From: CAWAMD01 sp963783045
GTDB lineage: Bacteria; Actinomycetota; Nitriliruptoria; Nitriliruptorales; Nitriliruptoraceae
DNA length: 64,000 bases
NCBI GenBank assembly: GCA_963783045.1
Contig: CAWAMD010000001.1
Coordinates: 434,001 to 498,000, forward strand
Direction: 5' to 3'
Part shown: positions 9,865-20,163 of the stretch, piece by piece
How positions within the stretch are numbered: the first letter of the stretch is position 1
Layout: the number at the start of each line of letters is the position of its first letter
Translations under genes and position numbers: made by a program
Notes under the pieces: generated by a model
Database searches by the model: none
What the model was told of the DNA's origin: nothing
What the model saw: the letters and a program-made list of their open reading frames with translations, nothing else

Positions 9865-12800
9865 GTGAAGAGTTGGGGACAGCGCGCGGCCGTCGCAACG
9901 GTCGCGATCGTCGCGATGCTTTCCAGCGCGACCACCGCCGCGATGGCCGCCTCGCCGGCCGAGCAGGCCGGCGGCGCCGCCCGTCCCGAGCGTGCCGCCA
10001 CGGCGCGCGCGACCGGGAACGTGAAGAAGGCGTCGCAGCCGATCCCGGCCGACTGGGCCCGCCAGCACGCCGCCCAGGCCGCCGCGGGCACCCGGCCGAC
10101 GAACCGGCCGCCGATCCCGGCCCCGGCCGCCAGCGGCGAGCGCACCCGCGGCCGCGCCACGAACCGTGGCGCCGGCGCCGCCTCGGCGGCGAAGGCGACG
10201 CAGGCCAAGCCCGACAAGTCGCAGCTGGTCATCGTGAGGTGGAAGACCGACGCGAACGACCAGGCGCGCGGCAGCGCCCGCAGCGCCAACGGCGTCGAGA
10301 AGGTCCGCACCTACGCGCGTGCCGGCCTCGAGGTCGCCCGCGTCGCGGCCGGCAAGGACGCCGCGCGCGTGGCGGTGCAGCTCTCCCGCGACCCGGCGGT
10401 CGCCTACGCCGAGCCGAACCACGTGTGGTTCGCCGAGTCGCTCCCCTCGGCGCCCACCGACACGCTCTACCCCGAGGAGTGGGGCCTGAACAACACCGGG
10501 CAGGCGCTGGACAACGGCTCCCCGGCCGGCACCCCCGACGTGGACGTCAACGCCCCGGAGGCCTGGGCCACCACGACCGGTGACCCGAACGTCGTCGTCG
10601 GCATCATCGACGAGGGCATCGACTTCGACCACCCCGACCTGTCCGGCAAGGCGTGGACGAACCCGGGTGAGATCGCCGGCAACGGCGTGGACGACGACGG
10701 CAACGGCTACGTCGACGACATCCACGGCTGGGACTTCTGGAACGGCGACGACACCGTCTTCGACGCGGTCGACGGTGACCAGCACGGCACCCACGTCGCC
10801 GGCGTCGTCGCGGCGAACACCGACGACGCGAGCGGCGTCGCCGGGACCGCCCCGAACGTGCAGGTCATGTCCCTGAAGTTCCTCGGCCCCCAGGGCGGCT
10901 ACACCACCGACGCGATCGCCGCGATCGACTACGCCGCCGACAAGGGCGTGCGCATCCTCAACAACAGCTGGGGCGGTGACATCTTCGACCAGGCGCTGAA
11001 GGACGCGATCGCCGCGTCGGGCGCCACGTTCCTCGTCGCCGCCGGCAACGACGGCCTCGACACCGACGCCACGCCGGCCTACCCGGCCAGCTACGACCTG
11101 CCGAACCTGGTGTCGGTCGCGGCGGTGGACAACGCCGGCGCGCTCGCCGGGTTCTCGAACTACGGCGCCACCTCGGTCGACGTGGGCGCCCCTGGCGTCT
11201 CGGTGGTCAGCTCGCTGCCGAAGGCCTACTTCGCGCAGGCCCCCGCGGGCCTGTTCAACTCGACGAACAACACGATGTGGTGGGGCGTCGGCCTCGAGGA
11301 CGTGGACGGCGCCGCGAACCGTGCGGACCTGATCGGTCGGTCGCTCGAGCAGATGGGCGCCACGGGCAGCTCCTCCTTCGTGGTCGTCGACGACGACGCC
11401 ACGGACGCGTTGGGGACGGACTTCGCGCCGCTGTACTCGGCGGCGATCACCGACCACTTCGGGGCCGGCACGGACGTGACCACGATCTCCGTGCCCGCCG
11501 ACACCAACGGCCCGGACCTGGCCGCGCTGTCCGGCAAGGTCGTCGTGTGGGAGACGGGTGACGACTTCGGCTGGTCTGACATCGGCTCCCTGCCGCTCAT
11601 GCCGGCGGACCTCACGACGCTCGACTCGTTCGTGAGCGGCGGCGGCCAGCTGCTGCTCGCCGGCCCGGACGCGATCTTCGGCAACGAGGACACCTCGTTC
11701 GTCACCGACACCCTCGACGTGTACTGGCTCGGCGAGGAGGGCAACCGCACGTCCGTCGACGGGGCCGGTGCGCTGACCGGGACGAGCTGGGACGTCACGG
11801 GCGCGGACAGCGGCCGCGACTCCGGGGCGAGCGACTTCCACGACTTCGCGGAGCCGAATCTCGGCCACGCCCTGCCGGTCCTGCTGTGGCCCGAGTACGC
11901 GGCGCCTGACTACACGGACGCCTACGCCTACTGGGACGGCACGTCGATGGCGACGCCGTTCGTCACCGGCGCGGCGGCGCTCGTGCTCTCCAACCAGCCG
12001 ACGCTGACGCCCGAGCAGGTCGCCACCGCGATCAAGACGAACGTCAAGCCGCTGGCGTCGCTGACCAGCACGACCGCGACCGGCGGCATCGTGGACGCGG
12101 CCGCGGCGCTGACCTGGCAGCCGGGCGACGACGACATCCCCGGACGCCTGTACCCGGCGGAGTCCGGCACGCCCGTCACCGACAGCGCCGACGAGTCGAG
12201 CGACCTCGACGACGTGTACGCGATCGACGTGGCGCCGGGCGACACGATCGACGCGACCCTGGCCGGGCCGGCCGGGTCGGACTTCGACCTGCTGCTGTAC
12301 GGGCCGACCGCCACGACGGTGTTCTCGGCCGCCGGGATGGTCGCCTCCTCGGAGAGCACGACGCTCGGACGAGCACGTCACCTACACGGCGACCGAGCCG
12401 GGCACCTACTACGTGGACGTGTACGCGTACGCCGGCACCGGCGACTACACGCTGACCGTCAGCTGGGGTAACGGGCCGGGCGTCTACCAGGACACCTCGC
12501 CCGCGATCCGGTACGGGTCGTCGTTCACGAGCGTGCTGACCGACGCGTCCGACTGGGACGGGTCCGTGCAGGGCACCGTCGCGAAGCCGGCGCTCGAGAC
12601 CGGCTGGGCGGAGCTGAGCTTCTCCGGCGCGGGCGTGCAGGTGTTCTCGTACAAGGCCCCGACGCAGGGCACGATGCGCGTCATGCTCGACGGCGTGGCG
12701 AGCAACGTGAACCTGTACAACTCGATCGCCGCGTTCCAGCAGCAGGTGTTCGAGGTGACCGGGCTGCCGTCCGGGCACCACACGATCCGCCTCGAGTGGA

Positions 12801-14218
12801 CGGGCCGTGCCGACCGCAATGCGAAGCGCACCCAGAACCAGGTGAACGTGGACGCGATCCGCGTCCTCGCCCTGCCGCCGGCGGCGCCGACGAACCTGCA
12901 GGCGACCCTGACCGACGCGACCCAGGTCGACCTGAGCTGGGACGCCGTGACCGGCGCGGCCGGCTACAACGTCTACCGCTCCGAGTCGGCCGGTGGCCCG
13001 TACACGAAGGTGACCGACACCCCGGTGGCGGACACGACCTACGCCGACACGAGCACCGCTGAGGACACGACCTACTACTACGTGGTCAGGGCCGTGGACG
13101 ACGCGGGCCAGGAGTCGGACAACTCGGCCGAGGCGACGATCAGCACGGTCTACCCGGCGCCGGCGGCTCCCGCGAACCTGCAGGGCACCGCGGCCAGCGA
13201 CACGCAGGTCGACCTGAGCTGGGACGCCGTCCCTTCGACGCACGTGGTGGGCTACAACGTCTACCGCTCGGACTCCGAGACCGGCACGTACTCGAAGCTC
13301 AACGGGGCGAGCCCGGAGACCGGGACGACCTACTCCGACACGACCGCGGCCGCGAGCACGAGCTACTGGTACGTGGTGCGTGCGGTCGACGACCTCGGCC
13401 AGGAGTCGGCAGACTCGAACAAGGTGAACGTGACCACGCCGGCGGCGCCGTCGGCTGTGGGGCCGGGCATCTACGAGGAGAATGATCCGGCTGTGGCCTT
13501 GGTCGGAGGTTCGTGGCGGGTGCTGGCGGCGTCGACTGAGAGTGGGGGCTCTTGGGCCATCAATGCCACCGCAGGTGAGTATGCAGAATTGTCCTTCATT
13601 GGGCGTCGGATTGGGTGGCTGACTCGGGTTGCCCCCGGGTTGGGTATTGTGGATGTATACATCGATGACTCCCTTGAGGCTACGGTGGACCTCTACAGTG
13701 CATCGGTCCAGCATGAGAAGCTGGTCTTCGAGAAGGAGGGACTCAGCGAAGGGTCCCACACGATCAAGTTGGTGGCTACCGGGAACAAGAACCCGAACTC
13801 AGGAGGGCGATACGCCAGTTTAGACGCGTTCGTAGTGCAGTCCTTGTATCAGGAGAATGATCCGGCTGTGGCCTTGGTCGGAGGTTCGTGGCGGGTGCTG
13901 GCGGCGTCGACTGAGAGTGGGGGCTCTTGGGCCATCAATGCCACCGCAGGTGAGTATGCAGAATTGTCCTTCATTGGGCGTCGGATTGGGTGGCTGACTC
14001 GGGTTGCCCCCGGGTTGGGTATTGTGGATGTATACATCGATGACTCCCTTGAGGCTACGGTGGACCTCTACAGCGCATCGGTCCAGCATGAGAAGCTGGT
14101 CTTCGAGAAGGAGGGACTCAGCGAAGGGTCCCACACGATCAAGTTGGTGGCTACCGGGAACAAGAACCCGAACTCAGGAGGGCGATACGCCAGTTTGGAC
14201 GCATTCCTGCTCTATTGA
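9865..14218 (+). CDS. Secreted subtilisin-family (S8) protease with FnIII and C-terminal repeat domains, one frameshift
   Basis: The start follows GGGAGC. Domains in order: signal peptide (about 1-30, ending TAAMAA), an inhibitor-I9-like propeptide (about 120-195), and the S8 catalytic domain with Asp249 (IIDEGIDFDHPDL), His307 (HGTHVAG) and Ser694 (GTSMATP). The catalytic domain carries a large insert of about 200 residues. Then come a PPC-type domain, two fibronectin type III domains (each with VDLSWDAV and GYNVYRS), and two near-identical 125-residue C-terminal domains. The frame breaks near 12363 by one extra C; without it, TTSDEHVTYTATEPG joins the two frames in the PPC domain. All catalytic residues lie before the break. 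It is an exported protease, probably for protein degradation or surface processing. Confidence 0.85.
13476..14218 (+). repeat. Two tandem 375-bp copies encoding C-terminal domains
   Basis: Copies begin at about 13476 and 13851 (375 bp, 125 codons) and are almost identical in DNA. Their base composition is visibly less G/C rich than the rest of the subtilase gene, with codons such as TTG, TCG and GGG in unusual mixtures. Confidence 0.9.
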
Positions 14219-14245
14219 TGCTCTCAATGGGGCTCAGACTTAGAG

Positions 14246-14265
14246 GTAGCGGGCTAAGCCGCTAC
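14246..14265 (+). terminator. Possible hairpin terminator after the subtilase
   Basis: The inverted repeat GTAGCGG-GCTAAG-CCGCTAC lies 28 bp after the stop codon. There is no clear T tract, so the call is moderate. Confidence 0.4.
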
Positions 14266-14640
14266 GTTCGCGCGCTGCGAGGTTAGTCACTGCGATATGA
14301 GCCTCATTCACCTAAATGCGCGACAACACGCTACTCGGCGGGGAAGAGGTTGTTTGGCCCGCTGGCAGGGTTGCTGCTCCTCACGATCGGCCGGAGGGAG
14401 CGCCCGTTCCGCAACCGACCACGGTAACGGGCGCCATTGCAGGAAGAGGCGGTATGACACAATTGCAGTGCGTACAGTCCGGCCTCACGCTTGTTGCGGT
14501 TAGGGATGCTGATCAGCGAGGCTCGCCCTCATTTGAAAGGTGTTGTGCCCGAGACGGTCCCATACCCGGTCTGTCTGGTTAGTTAGTGGCGACGAGTGCG
14601 CCCAGTGGGAGCGGGCACGAGCGGGACCATCTGCCCATAG
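14266..14640. other. Intergenic region without a recognised gene
   Basis: No coding frame with recognisable content. It lies between the subtilase terminator and the transposase relic. Confidence 0.4.
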
Positions 14641-15030
14641 CGTGCCGGGGCACAGCCCAAGGTCGAGCGATATGCCGCCGACGGTCTGGACAACGTCGAG
14701 ATCGCCCGACGGCTGCGCACCTCCCGCCGCGTGGTCTTGCACTGGCAAGAGCGGTCTGCTCTCCGAAGTGCGCAGGCTGGAAGGCTCCCCCACGCCGTCC
14801 GCCCTCGGTATTGCCCACGCGTGGCCGTGGCATCAAGGCGCTGGCGTGAAAGCCGCCCGGGGACACTGGCGCCGCGCGAGCCCGCCAGCACACCTCGGGC
14901 TGGCCCGCCAACTAGTCGCCGCAGTCACCGTCCCGCGACACGCGGGGTCGGTCGGACGACATCCAGCCAGCGGCTTGGCAGACGAGCCTTCCCGAGCGGC
15001 CCTCAGTTCGAGACGAAGCCCGGCTAGATC
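14641..15030 (+). pseudogene. IS630-type transposase relic
   Basis: Conceptual translation gives an IS630-like N-terminal helix-turn-helix (ADGLDNVEIARRLRTSRRVV, then LHWQER). Shifting frames then give GRGIKALA, LARQLVAA and LADEPSR, and end in QFETKPG, all recognisable pieces of this transposase family. At least three frame changes are needed and the DDE catalytic domain is missing. This marks an old insertion at the left edge of the exopolysaccharide island. Confidence 0.6.
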
Positions 15031-15437
15031 CGTTGCCTTCACGACTGTCGCTGGTGCAAGACAGCCGCTGCACTGCTACTTCGGGTAGTAAGGGGGATCG
15101 GCCGAGGTAACGACGTCCAGTCGGGGCGCGCCGTTAAGACGGGACTTCCAAGACGAGTGGGGTGCCCGCACGAATCAGTTGCTGACGCGGCCGCACCGGC
15201 GTATTCTGCCGTGCGCTGCGAATTGGGAGTGCGTCGGCGAGGTGGATGCGAGATCCGCGACGCCGAGAGCACATTCGCACAGACCGGATGTTCTCTGCAT
15301 CGCATCCCCCGACTGTCCTGTAGCCCCGTCACCGCGCCGCTCGCCGACCAAAGACATCAGCATGCCCCGGAGCGGACGATCAGCCTCGCCTCCGGGGCAC
15401 AATTCGTCGCCTCTGAAGCGGCGGGAGGCAACGGGGC
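15031..15437. other. Upstream region of the exopolysaccharide cluster
   Basis: This 407-bp region precedes the polymerase gene. A weak promoter-like pair, TTGCTG (15179) and TATTCT (15202) with a 17-nt spacer, would give a leader of about 230 nt. Confidence 0.35.
15364..15398 (+). promoter_or_regulatory. Hairpin in the leader of the exopolysaccharide cluster
   Basis: GCCCCGGAG (15364-15372) pairs perfectly with CTCCGGGGC (15390-15398) across a 17-nt loop, 39 bp before the first gene. It could be an attenuator or the terminator of an upstream transcript. Confidence 0.4.
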
Positions 15438-17030
15438 ATGAGTGAAGGCCAACGTCTCCTGGGTAGGCCCAGGTACGGAGGCGGTGCGAGCGCGACCTAC
15501 TTGTTCGCGCGGTCCGACCGGCCGAATGGCACCCAAGGAAAGTATTCAGTTTGGGCGCTCTCGGTTTTCCTTGTGGGCGCTACCATTGCTGCGCTGATCG
15601 CATTTCTTCTACGTGGGAACGAGGAGTATCTCTGGATCGCAGTCGCTGCCGCGATCACGAGCCTCCCATTCTCCGCAGCCGCCGTACAACGTCCCCGAAG
15701 ATTGTTGCATCCACTATCGCTCTACGGCACTACGATGCTGTTTGGAGTCTTCGGGCAGACGATATATCTTCAATTCGGAGACTCGAAGACCTCCACGGAA
15801 CTACTGGTGGGCGAACCACACAGCATCATCCCCCGAGCCCTTCTCATCATCTGTGCAGGCACCATCGCCCTTCTCATCGGATTTCTTCTGCCTGACGGCC
15901 AGCCCAAAGGGAGGCTCGTAAGGCGGCTGGCGACGGGCTTATCCAGGCCATCATATGGGCGGGCTGTCGTGACGGTGGTGACACTCTGTGCAGTCTCAGT
16001 GCTGGCCTTCGCTATATATGCCCCTAGGGTGGGGGTCGTCGCGCTCCAAGACATACTGAATTCCCAGAAACAATTCGCAAGCGTCGGCGACGAGGCTGCC
16101 GCCCTTGGCTACTTGCGATGGGGCATGGGACTGGCCGGCTCCGCGGCAATCATTTCTGCCTATACCCTGGCAGTGATGCGACACACGTGGCGGTCTCTTC
16201 TAGGCCTCTTGGTAGCCCTCTCGATGGCCCTGACCGCCTACTTTGCGTTGGTTACATCGTCCCGGTCGGACCTATTGGTCACTGTTGCTGCGGCGTCACT
16301 TACCGTCGCCGCAGTACATCAACGGCAGCCGCGCTGGCGCAGCGTCGTTATCGTGCTCCTTCTGTCCCTAGTGACAATCGCATCGCTTGGAGCCCTTCGC
16401 AGTAGTAGCCAACGCGGCCGAGACTTCAACTTGCTTAACGGCGCCGTGTCAGGGCCCGTCGAACAGTTGGTCGCGGCCCGAGACTGGATGGATATCGGGC
16501 CACTCGCGGTGGTGTTCGACAAGGTCCCCGAAGAGATGGACTATCAGTATGGCGCCACGTTCCTGTCGTTGGCGACTGCTCCGGTTCCTCGGACCATCTG
16601 GCCTGACAAGCCGCCGGTCCGTATCGGGCCCATTGTCGGGCGAGAGCTGTTCGACTTTCCCGACTACCGTCGGACAGGAGACCCTCCAGGTATAATTGGT
16701 GAACTATGGATCAATGGAGGTTGGCCTGCAGTCCTAATCGGCATGGCTGCCCTGGGCCGACTCCTCCAATTGGTCGATCGACTCTACCATCAGTCAGCGA
16801 GTACGCAGGGTATCGCTGCTCTGCTGTACGGAGTGACGGCGGTTGCCGTCGCACTGCGACTTCCAGCGAACGACTTCAATGGGATTGCCATCGTGCTTAT
16901 TCGGGAGTACATCGTTTTGTTCCTAGCGGTGCGATTTATTCAAGGCCGCCGCACCGAACAGCGGACAGCGCGCTCCCTTGGGTCGTGCCAACCTTCAGTA
17001 GGGGGGCTGGTTGATGGCCGATGGCAGTAA
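15438..17030 (+). CDS. O-antigen/exopolysaccharide polymerase-like membrane protein (Wzy-type)
   Basis: The 530-residue polytopic protein has about 10-12 hydrophobic segments. A long periplasm-facing loop contains YQYGATFLSL, PRTIWPDKPP and GIIGELWINGGW, motifs typical of oligosaccharide repeat-unit polymerases. It would join lipid-linked repeat units on the outer face of the membrane. GGAGG lies about 10 nt before the ATG. It is the first gene of the lower-GC cluster and is followed by glycosyltransferase and flippase genes, which fits a Wzx/Wzy system. Family-level assignment rests on topology and short motifs, since Wzy proteins diverge strongly. Confidence 0.75.
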   Translation: MSEGQRLLGRPRYGGGASATYLFARSDRPNGTQGKYSVWALSVFLVGATIAALIAFLLRGNEEYLWIAVAAAITSLPFSAAAVQRPRRLLHPLSLYGTTMLFGVFGQTIYLQFGDSKTSTELLVGEPHSIIPRALLIICAGTIALLIGFLLPDGQPKGRLVRRLATGLSRPSYGRAVVTVVTLCAVSVLAFAIYAPRVGVVALQDILNSQKQFASVGDEAAALGYLRWGMGLAGSAAIISAYTLAVMRHTWRSLLGLLVALSMALTAYFALVTSSRSDLLVTVAAASLTVAAVHQRQPRWRSVVIVLLLSLVTIASLGALRSSSQRGRDFNLLNGAVSGPVEQLVAARDWMDIGPLAVVFDKVPEEMDYQYGATFLSLATAPVPRTIWPDKPPVRIGPIVGRELFDFPDYRRTGDPPGIIGELWINGGWPAVLIGMAALGRLLQLVDRLYHQSASTQGIAALLYGVTAVAVALRLPANDFNGIAIVLIREYIVLFLAVRFIQGRRTEQRTARSLGSCQPSVGGLVDGRWQ

Positions 17031-17196
17031 GGTGGCCGCCCGTGCGGCGCAGGTGGGGCCAGTTCCCACTTGGCTTGTCTCTGGACCTGGCGCGGAGGTG
17101 AACTCGTTGGATCGCGGGTTCAGGAGCCTAGGCTCCTGAGTTCCCGCCAAGCGTCGAGGCACTCCGGTGCTCACATTCCGTCTGGGGGGACCCGCG

Positions 17197-18426
17197 GTGA
17201 ATGAAGTAGACACCGTTGTAATAGTTTCTGATTTCGGCCAAGTGGAGGGCGGGGCCTCAAGTGCCGCGCTGTCCACCGCGAATTTGCTGGCTGCGGCAGG
17301 AATAAATGTACGTTTGCTCGTGGGGAAGGGCTATCCAGAGTCCCTGAACGAGTCGATCGCTGTGACATCGCTCGAACAAGAAGACTTGATCAATCACCCA
17401 CAGCAGGCCAAGGCCGCGGTAAGAGGCCTCTGGAATCCGGGCACGCGTAGGGCCCTGCAGGAAGCATTGGCGGACGTGGAACGCGATGGTGCTCTGGTGC
17501 ATACGCACAGCTGGACCAAGATACTGTCTCCTAGCCTCTTTCAAGCGGTTGGGGACACAGGTCTTCCGCACCTTGTTACATTGCATGACTACTTCTCGAT
17601 ATGTCCGAACGGAAACTACTATCGGTTCGATGTCGAGACGATCTGCGACCGCGTCCCAATGAGTGGCAAGTGCGTGCTGACAAACTGTGATGCACGATCC
17701 TACTCCCACAAGCTTTGGCGAGTAGCCCGTCATTCATTTCAAACGGCGGCCGGTTTCCCGGTCGACCTTGCGGGTGTAATCGCTGTATCGGACTTCAGTC
17801 TCGAATTGATAGGCGGCTTCTTAGATGACCGAGTCCCCAGGTATGTGCTACCTAACCCGATCAGTGTAGGCGAGTCGGCTAGCTGCCTCCCCAGTTCGGG
17901 TGGCTACTTTCTCTATGCGGGACGGCTCTCGCGCGAGAAGGGTTGGCGAATTGCCGTGGAGGCCAGCCGGATGGCTGGCGCCGATCTGGTCATAGCTGGA
18001 GACGGTCCGCAGGCGTCGCAGGTTGCGGGGACGCCTGGGGTCCGTCATGTGGGGTGGTTAGACACGGACACCTTGCGGGAATACATGAGAGGCGCTCGTG
18101 CCCTCGTGGTTCCCTCACTGGTTCCAGAGACGCAGGGGTTGGCCGTCCTAGAAGCGGCGGAGAGGGGCTTACCCGCCATCGTGCCTTCCGGCACCGCAAT
18201 GGCGGCTCAGATAGGAGAGGGAGGGGGCGGCGTGGTCTTTCGCAACGGTGACGCCCAGTCGCTAGCGGCTGCCATGAACCTATTACTCAGCAACGGCGGA
18301 TTGTCTGACCAGCTAGGTCGCCAGGCACGAGAGCAAGTGTTATGCAACGCGCTGACGCCAAATCGCTACGTTGATAAATTGTTGGATATCTATAACCACG
18401 CGTTCAAAGCGAGCATTCGGCGATGA
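17197..18426 (+). CDS. Glycosyltransferase family 4
   Basis: GTG at 17197 follows GGGGGGA, giving the start MNEVDTVVIVSDFGQVEGG; an upstream in-frame GTG at 17167 lacks a ribosome site. The GT-B fold is indicated by the N-terminal GGASSAALSTANLL loop, GRLSREKGW near residue 240, and the C-terminal EX7E-type motif PETQGLAVLEAAERG. It is 409 residues long. It transfers a sugar from a nucleotide donor to the growing lipid-linked unit in the cytosol. The next gene overlaps by four bases (ATGA), so the two are co-translated. Confidence 0.85.
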   Translation: MNEVDTVVIVSDFGQVEGGASSAALSTANLLAAAGINVRLLVGKGYPESLNESIAVTSLEQEDLINHPQQAKAAVRGLWNPGTRRALQEALADVERDGALVHTHSWTKILSPSLFQAVGDTGLPHLVTLHDYFSICPNGNYYRFDVETICDRVPMSGKCVLTNCDARSYSHKLWRVARHSFQTAAGFPVDLAGVIAVSDFSLELIGGFLDDRVPRYVLPNPISVGESASCLPSSGGYFLYAGRLSREKGWRIAVEASRMAGADLVIAGDGPQASQVAGTPGVRHVGWLDTDTLREYMRGARALVVPSLVPETQGLAVLEAAERGLPAIVPSGTAMAAQIGEGGGGVVFRNGDAQSLAAAMNLLLSNGGLSDQLGRQAREQVLCNALTPNRYVDKLLDIYNHAFKASIRR

Positions 18427-19214
18427 GGCTGCCATCTAACGCGCGCTCAGCGGCCGCGCAGTTGGCCTACATCCTCTTCGCGCGTCCATTGCCTCGGAAA
18501 CTCGGCCTCTATGGTCACGACATCCCCCGAGGCACCTGGGCCCTTGTGCAGACACTTGTTTCCGAACTGCGGGATCGGGGCTACGAGTTCGTGACGGCCT
18601 CTGGCTTCGTATCGCGGTTCGGGTCAGACGATAAGCTCGTTTGGCTCTCCTTCGATGACTCATACAGCAGTTGGCGACTGTCACTGCCGCTACTGGAGTC
18701 GCTCGCCGTTCCCGTGACCTTTTTTGTCAATACACTCCCGGTCGCAGGAGCAACCGACTCACGTCTTCAGTACAGGAGGAACCTGGGCTACGACGGTCCA
18801 GACCGTCCGCTCCTCTCCCATGAACTACTGGCGCTCCGAGAGGCAGGGCACGAAGTTGGCGGTCACGGTCACCTCCATCTGGACCTCGGATCGATGGCTC
18901 GGAGCGAGGCGGAGGCAGACGTTGCCGTGAACAAGGAACTTCTCGAGGAAATTCTGGGGGAACAAGTGCGGCACTTCGCCTGGCCTTTCGGTCTCCGACG
19001 ACATTTCTCCTCCGACATAGCCCGCTATTGCTTTCGTATTGGCTACGAGAGCATCTCGTCCGCGACCGCCGGGATGCAGTTCGCGTCTTCCCCGCCGATC
19101 CTCCACCGCTCTCCGCTGCTTCTCGAACGCCCCCCCAGTGTCGCGCTCCGCAATGCTTCAGTGGATGCACGCACGATCGTGCGGCTGACAGGACGAAGCC
19201 CAGGACTAGCCTGA
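18423..19214 (+). CDS. Polysaccharide deacetylase (NodB-type)
   Basis: Starts in an ATGA overlap with the GT4 gene. The 263-residue product carries the NodB motifs LSFDDSYSS (motif 1, with Ser where Gly is more usual), GHGHLHLDL (motif 2, metal His residues; the usual H-S/T is changed) and HFAWPFG (motif 3). There is no clear signal peptide, so the site of action is uncertain. It probably removes acetyl groups from N-acetylated sugars of the polymer or its lipid-linked unit. The altered motif 1 and 2 residues leave activity to be shown. Confidence 0.75.
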   Translation: MRLPSNARSAAAQLAYILFARPLPRKLGLYGHDIPRGTWALVQTLVSELRDRGYEFVTASGFVSRFGSDDKLVWLSFDDSYSSWRLSLPLLESLAVPVTFFVNTLPVAGATDSRLQYRRNLGYDGPDRPLLSHELLALREAGHEVGGHGHLHLDLGSMARSEAEADVAVNKELLEEILGEQVRHFAWPFGLRRHFSSDIARYCFRIGYESISSATAGMQFASSPPILHRSPLLLERPPSVALRNASVDARTIVRLTGRSPGLA

Positions 19215-19260
19215 AACGAAGGGCGGAATTGGCGTCAGCTGCAATCGCAAGGAGGTCCTA

Positions 19261-20157
19261 GTGAGCGCTGCAGTGCGTCCGTTGGACGTTATGATCGTCG
19301 GCGGCCAGAAATGTGGGAGTACTGCGCTTCAGCACTATCTCGGTCTTCACCCCCATATCCTTACGCATCAACAGCATGAGTTCACGTATTTCGTCGACCC
19401 TGGGATGTACCAAGATGGTTATGAGACGGTGTTCCGTCGGTACTTCCGTGCGCAGGATCTGCAGGAAGAGACCGTGCTGCTAGCCAAGAGTGCAACTTCG
19501 ATGTACTCCCCGGCAGCGGTCGATCGAATGCGCGAGCACTCGTCCTCCCTCAAAGCCATTTGCATACTCCGTGATCCGACTAAGCGCGCATATTCTCTCT
19601 ACTGGTACGCCCGTGCCAGAGGTATCGAGACTGCCCCCACCTTCGAACTGGCCCTGGAGCGAGATCGGGCGCAACGGCCAAAGAGCCGGTGGGTGATCTA
19701 TTCATACCTGCGCGCGGGGCGATACATGGATCACCTTGAGCGCATGATCGATGCACTCGGTGCGGATAGAGTAGCTACGGTGGTGGCTTCCGACTTGCGA
19801 TATGAGCGCAAGGCCACACTCAACGGTATCTTCAAGTGGATCGGCCTGTCCCGCCTATCCGAGATACCCGAGGTCTCCGCCAACGGTGCCCAAGAGGCTC
19901 GTTTCCGCACGATAGCCAAACTGATGACGGCCGATGGCGCAGCGCGGCGGATAGGGACAGCGCTCGTTCCGGCCCACTTGCGTGACCGTATCCGGGATGC
20001 TGTGGTTAAGCGAAACTTCCGACCATTTTCGCCTCCGCCGATGAGTCGAGACACGGAAGTCGCTCTTCGGCAGTACTTTACCCCGTCCATAGAGAAACTT
20101 GAAGCCTTCCTGGCCCGAGACCTGAGTGACTGGAAGACAAGAGACGAAGAGGTATAG
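19261..20157 (+). CDS. Sulfotransferase 1 (PAPS-dependent)
   Basis: GTG start with AGGAGG at 5 nt. The 298-residue product has the 5'-PSB loop VGGQKCGSTALQHYL at residues about 13-27 and the 3'-PB segment ILRDPTKRAYSLYW, hallmarks of PAPS-dependent sulfotransferases that transfer sulfate to carbohydrate hydroxyls. Co-directional with the flippase and two further sulfotransferases, it probably sulfates the exopolysaccharide. Confidence 0.88.
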   Translation: MSAAVRPLDVMIVGGQKCGSTALQHYLGLHPHILTHQQHEFTYFVDPGMYQDGYETVFRRYFRAQDLQEETVLLAKSATSMYSPAAVDRMREHSSSLKAICILRDPTKRAYSLYWYARARGIETAPTFELALERDRAQRPKSRWVIYSYLRAGRYMDHLERMIDALGADRVATVVASDLRYERKATLNGIFKWIGLSRLSEIPEVSANGAQEARFRTIAKLMTADGAARRIGTALVPAHLRDRIRDAVVKRNFRPFSPPPMSRDTEVALRQYFTPSIEKLEAFLARDLSDWKTRDEEV

Positions 20158-20163
20158 GTAGAG

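Noticed and set aside
9703..12381. 892-residue minus-strand open frame opposite the subtilase
   Set aside because: Arg/Val/Gly-rich shadow frame produced by high-GC codon bias; the plus strand has catalytic motifs and a signal peptide.
15179..15207. Promoter TTGCTG-N17-TATTCT before the exopolysaccharide cluster
   Set aside because: Spacing is right but only half of each box matches; kept only as a note.
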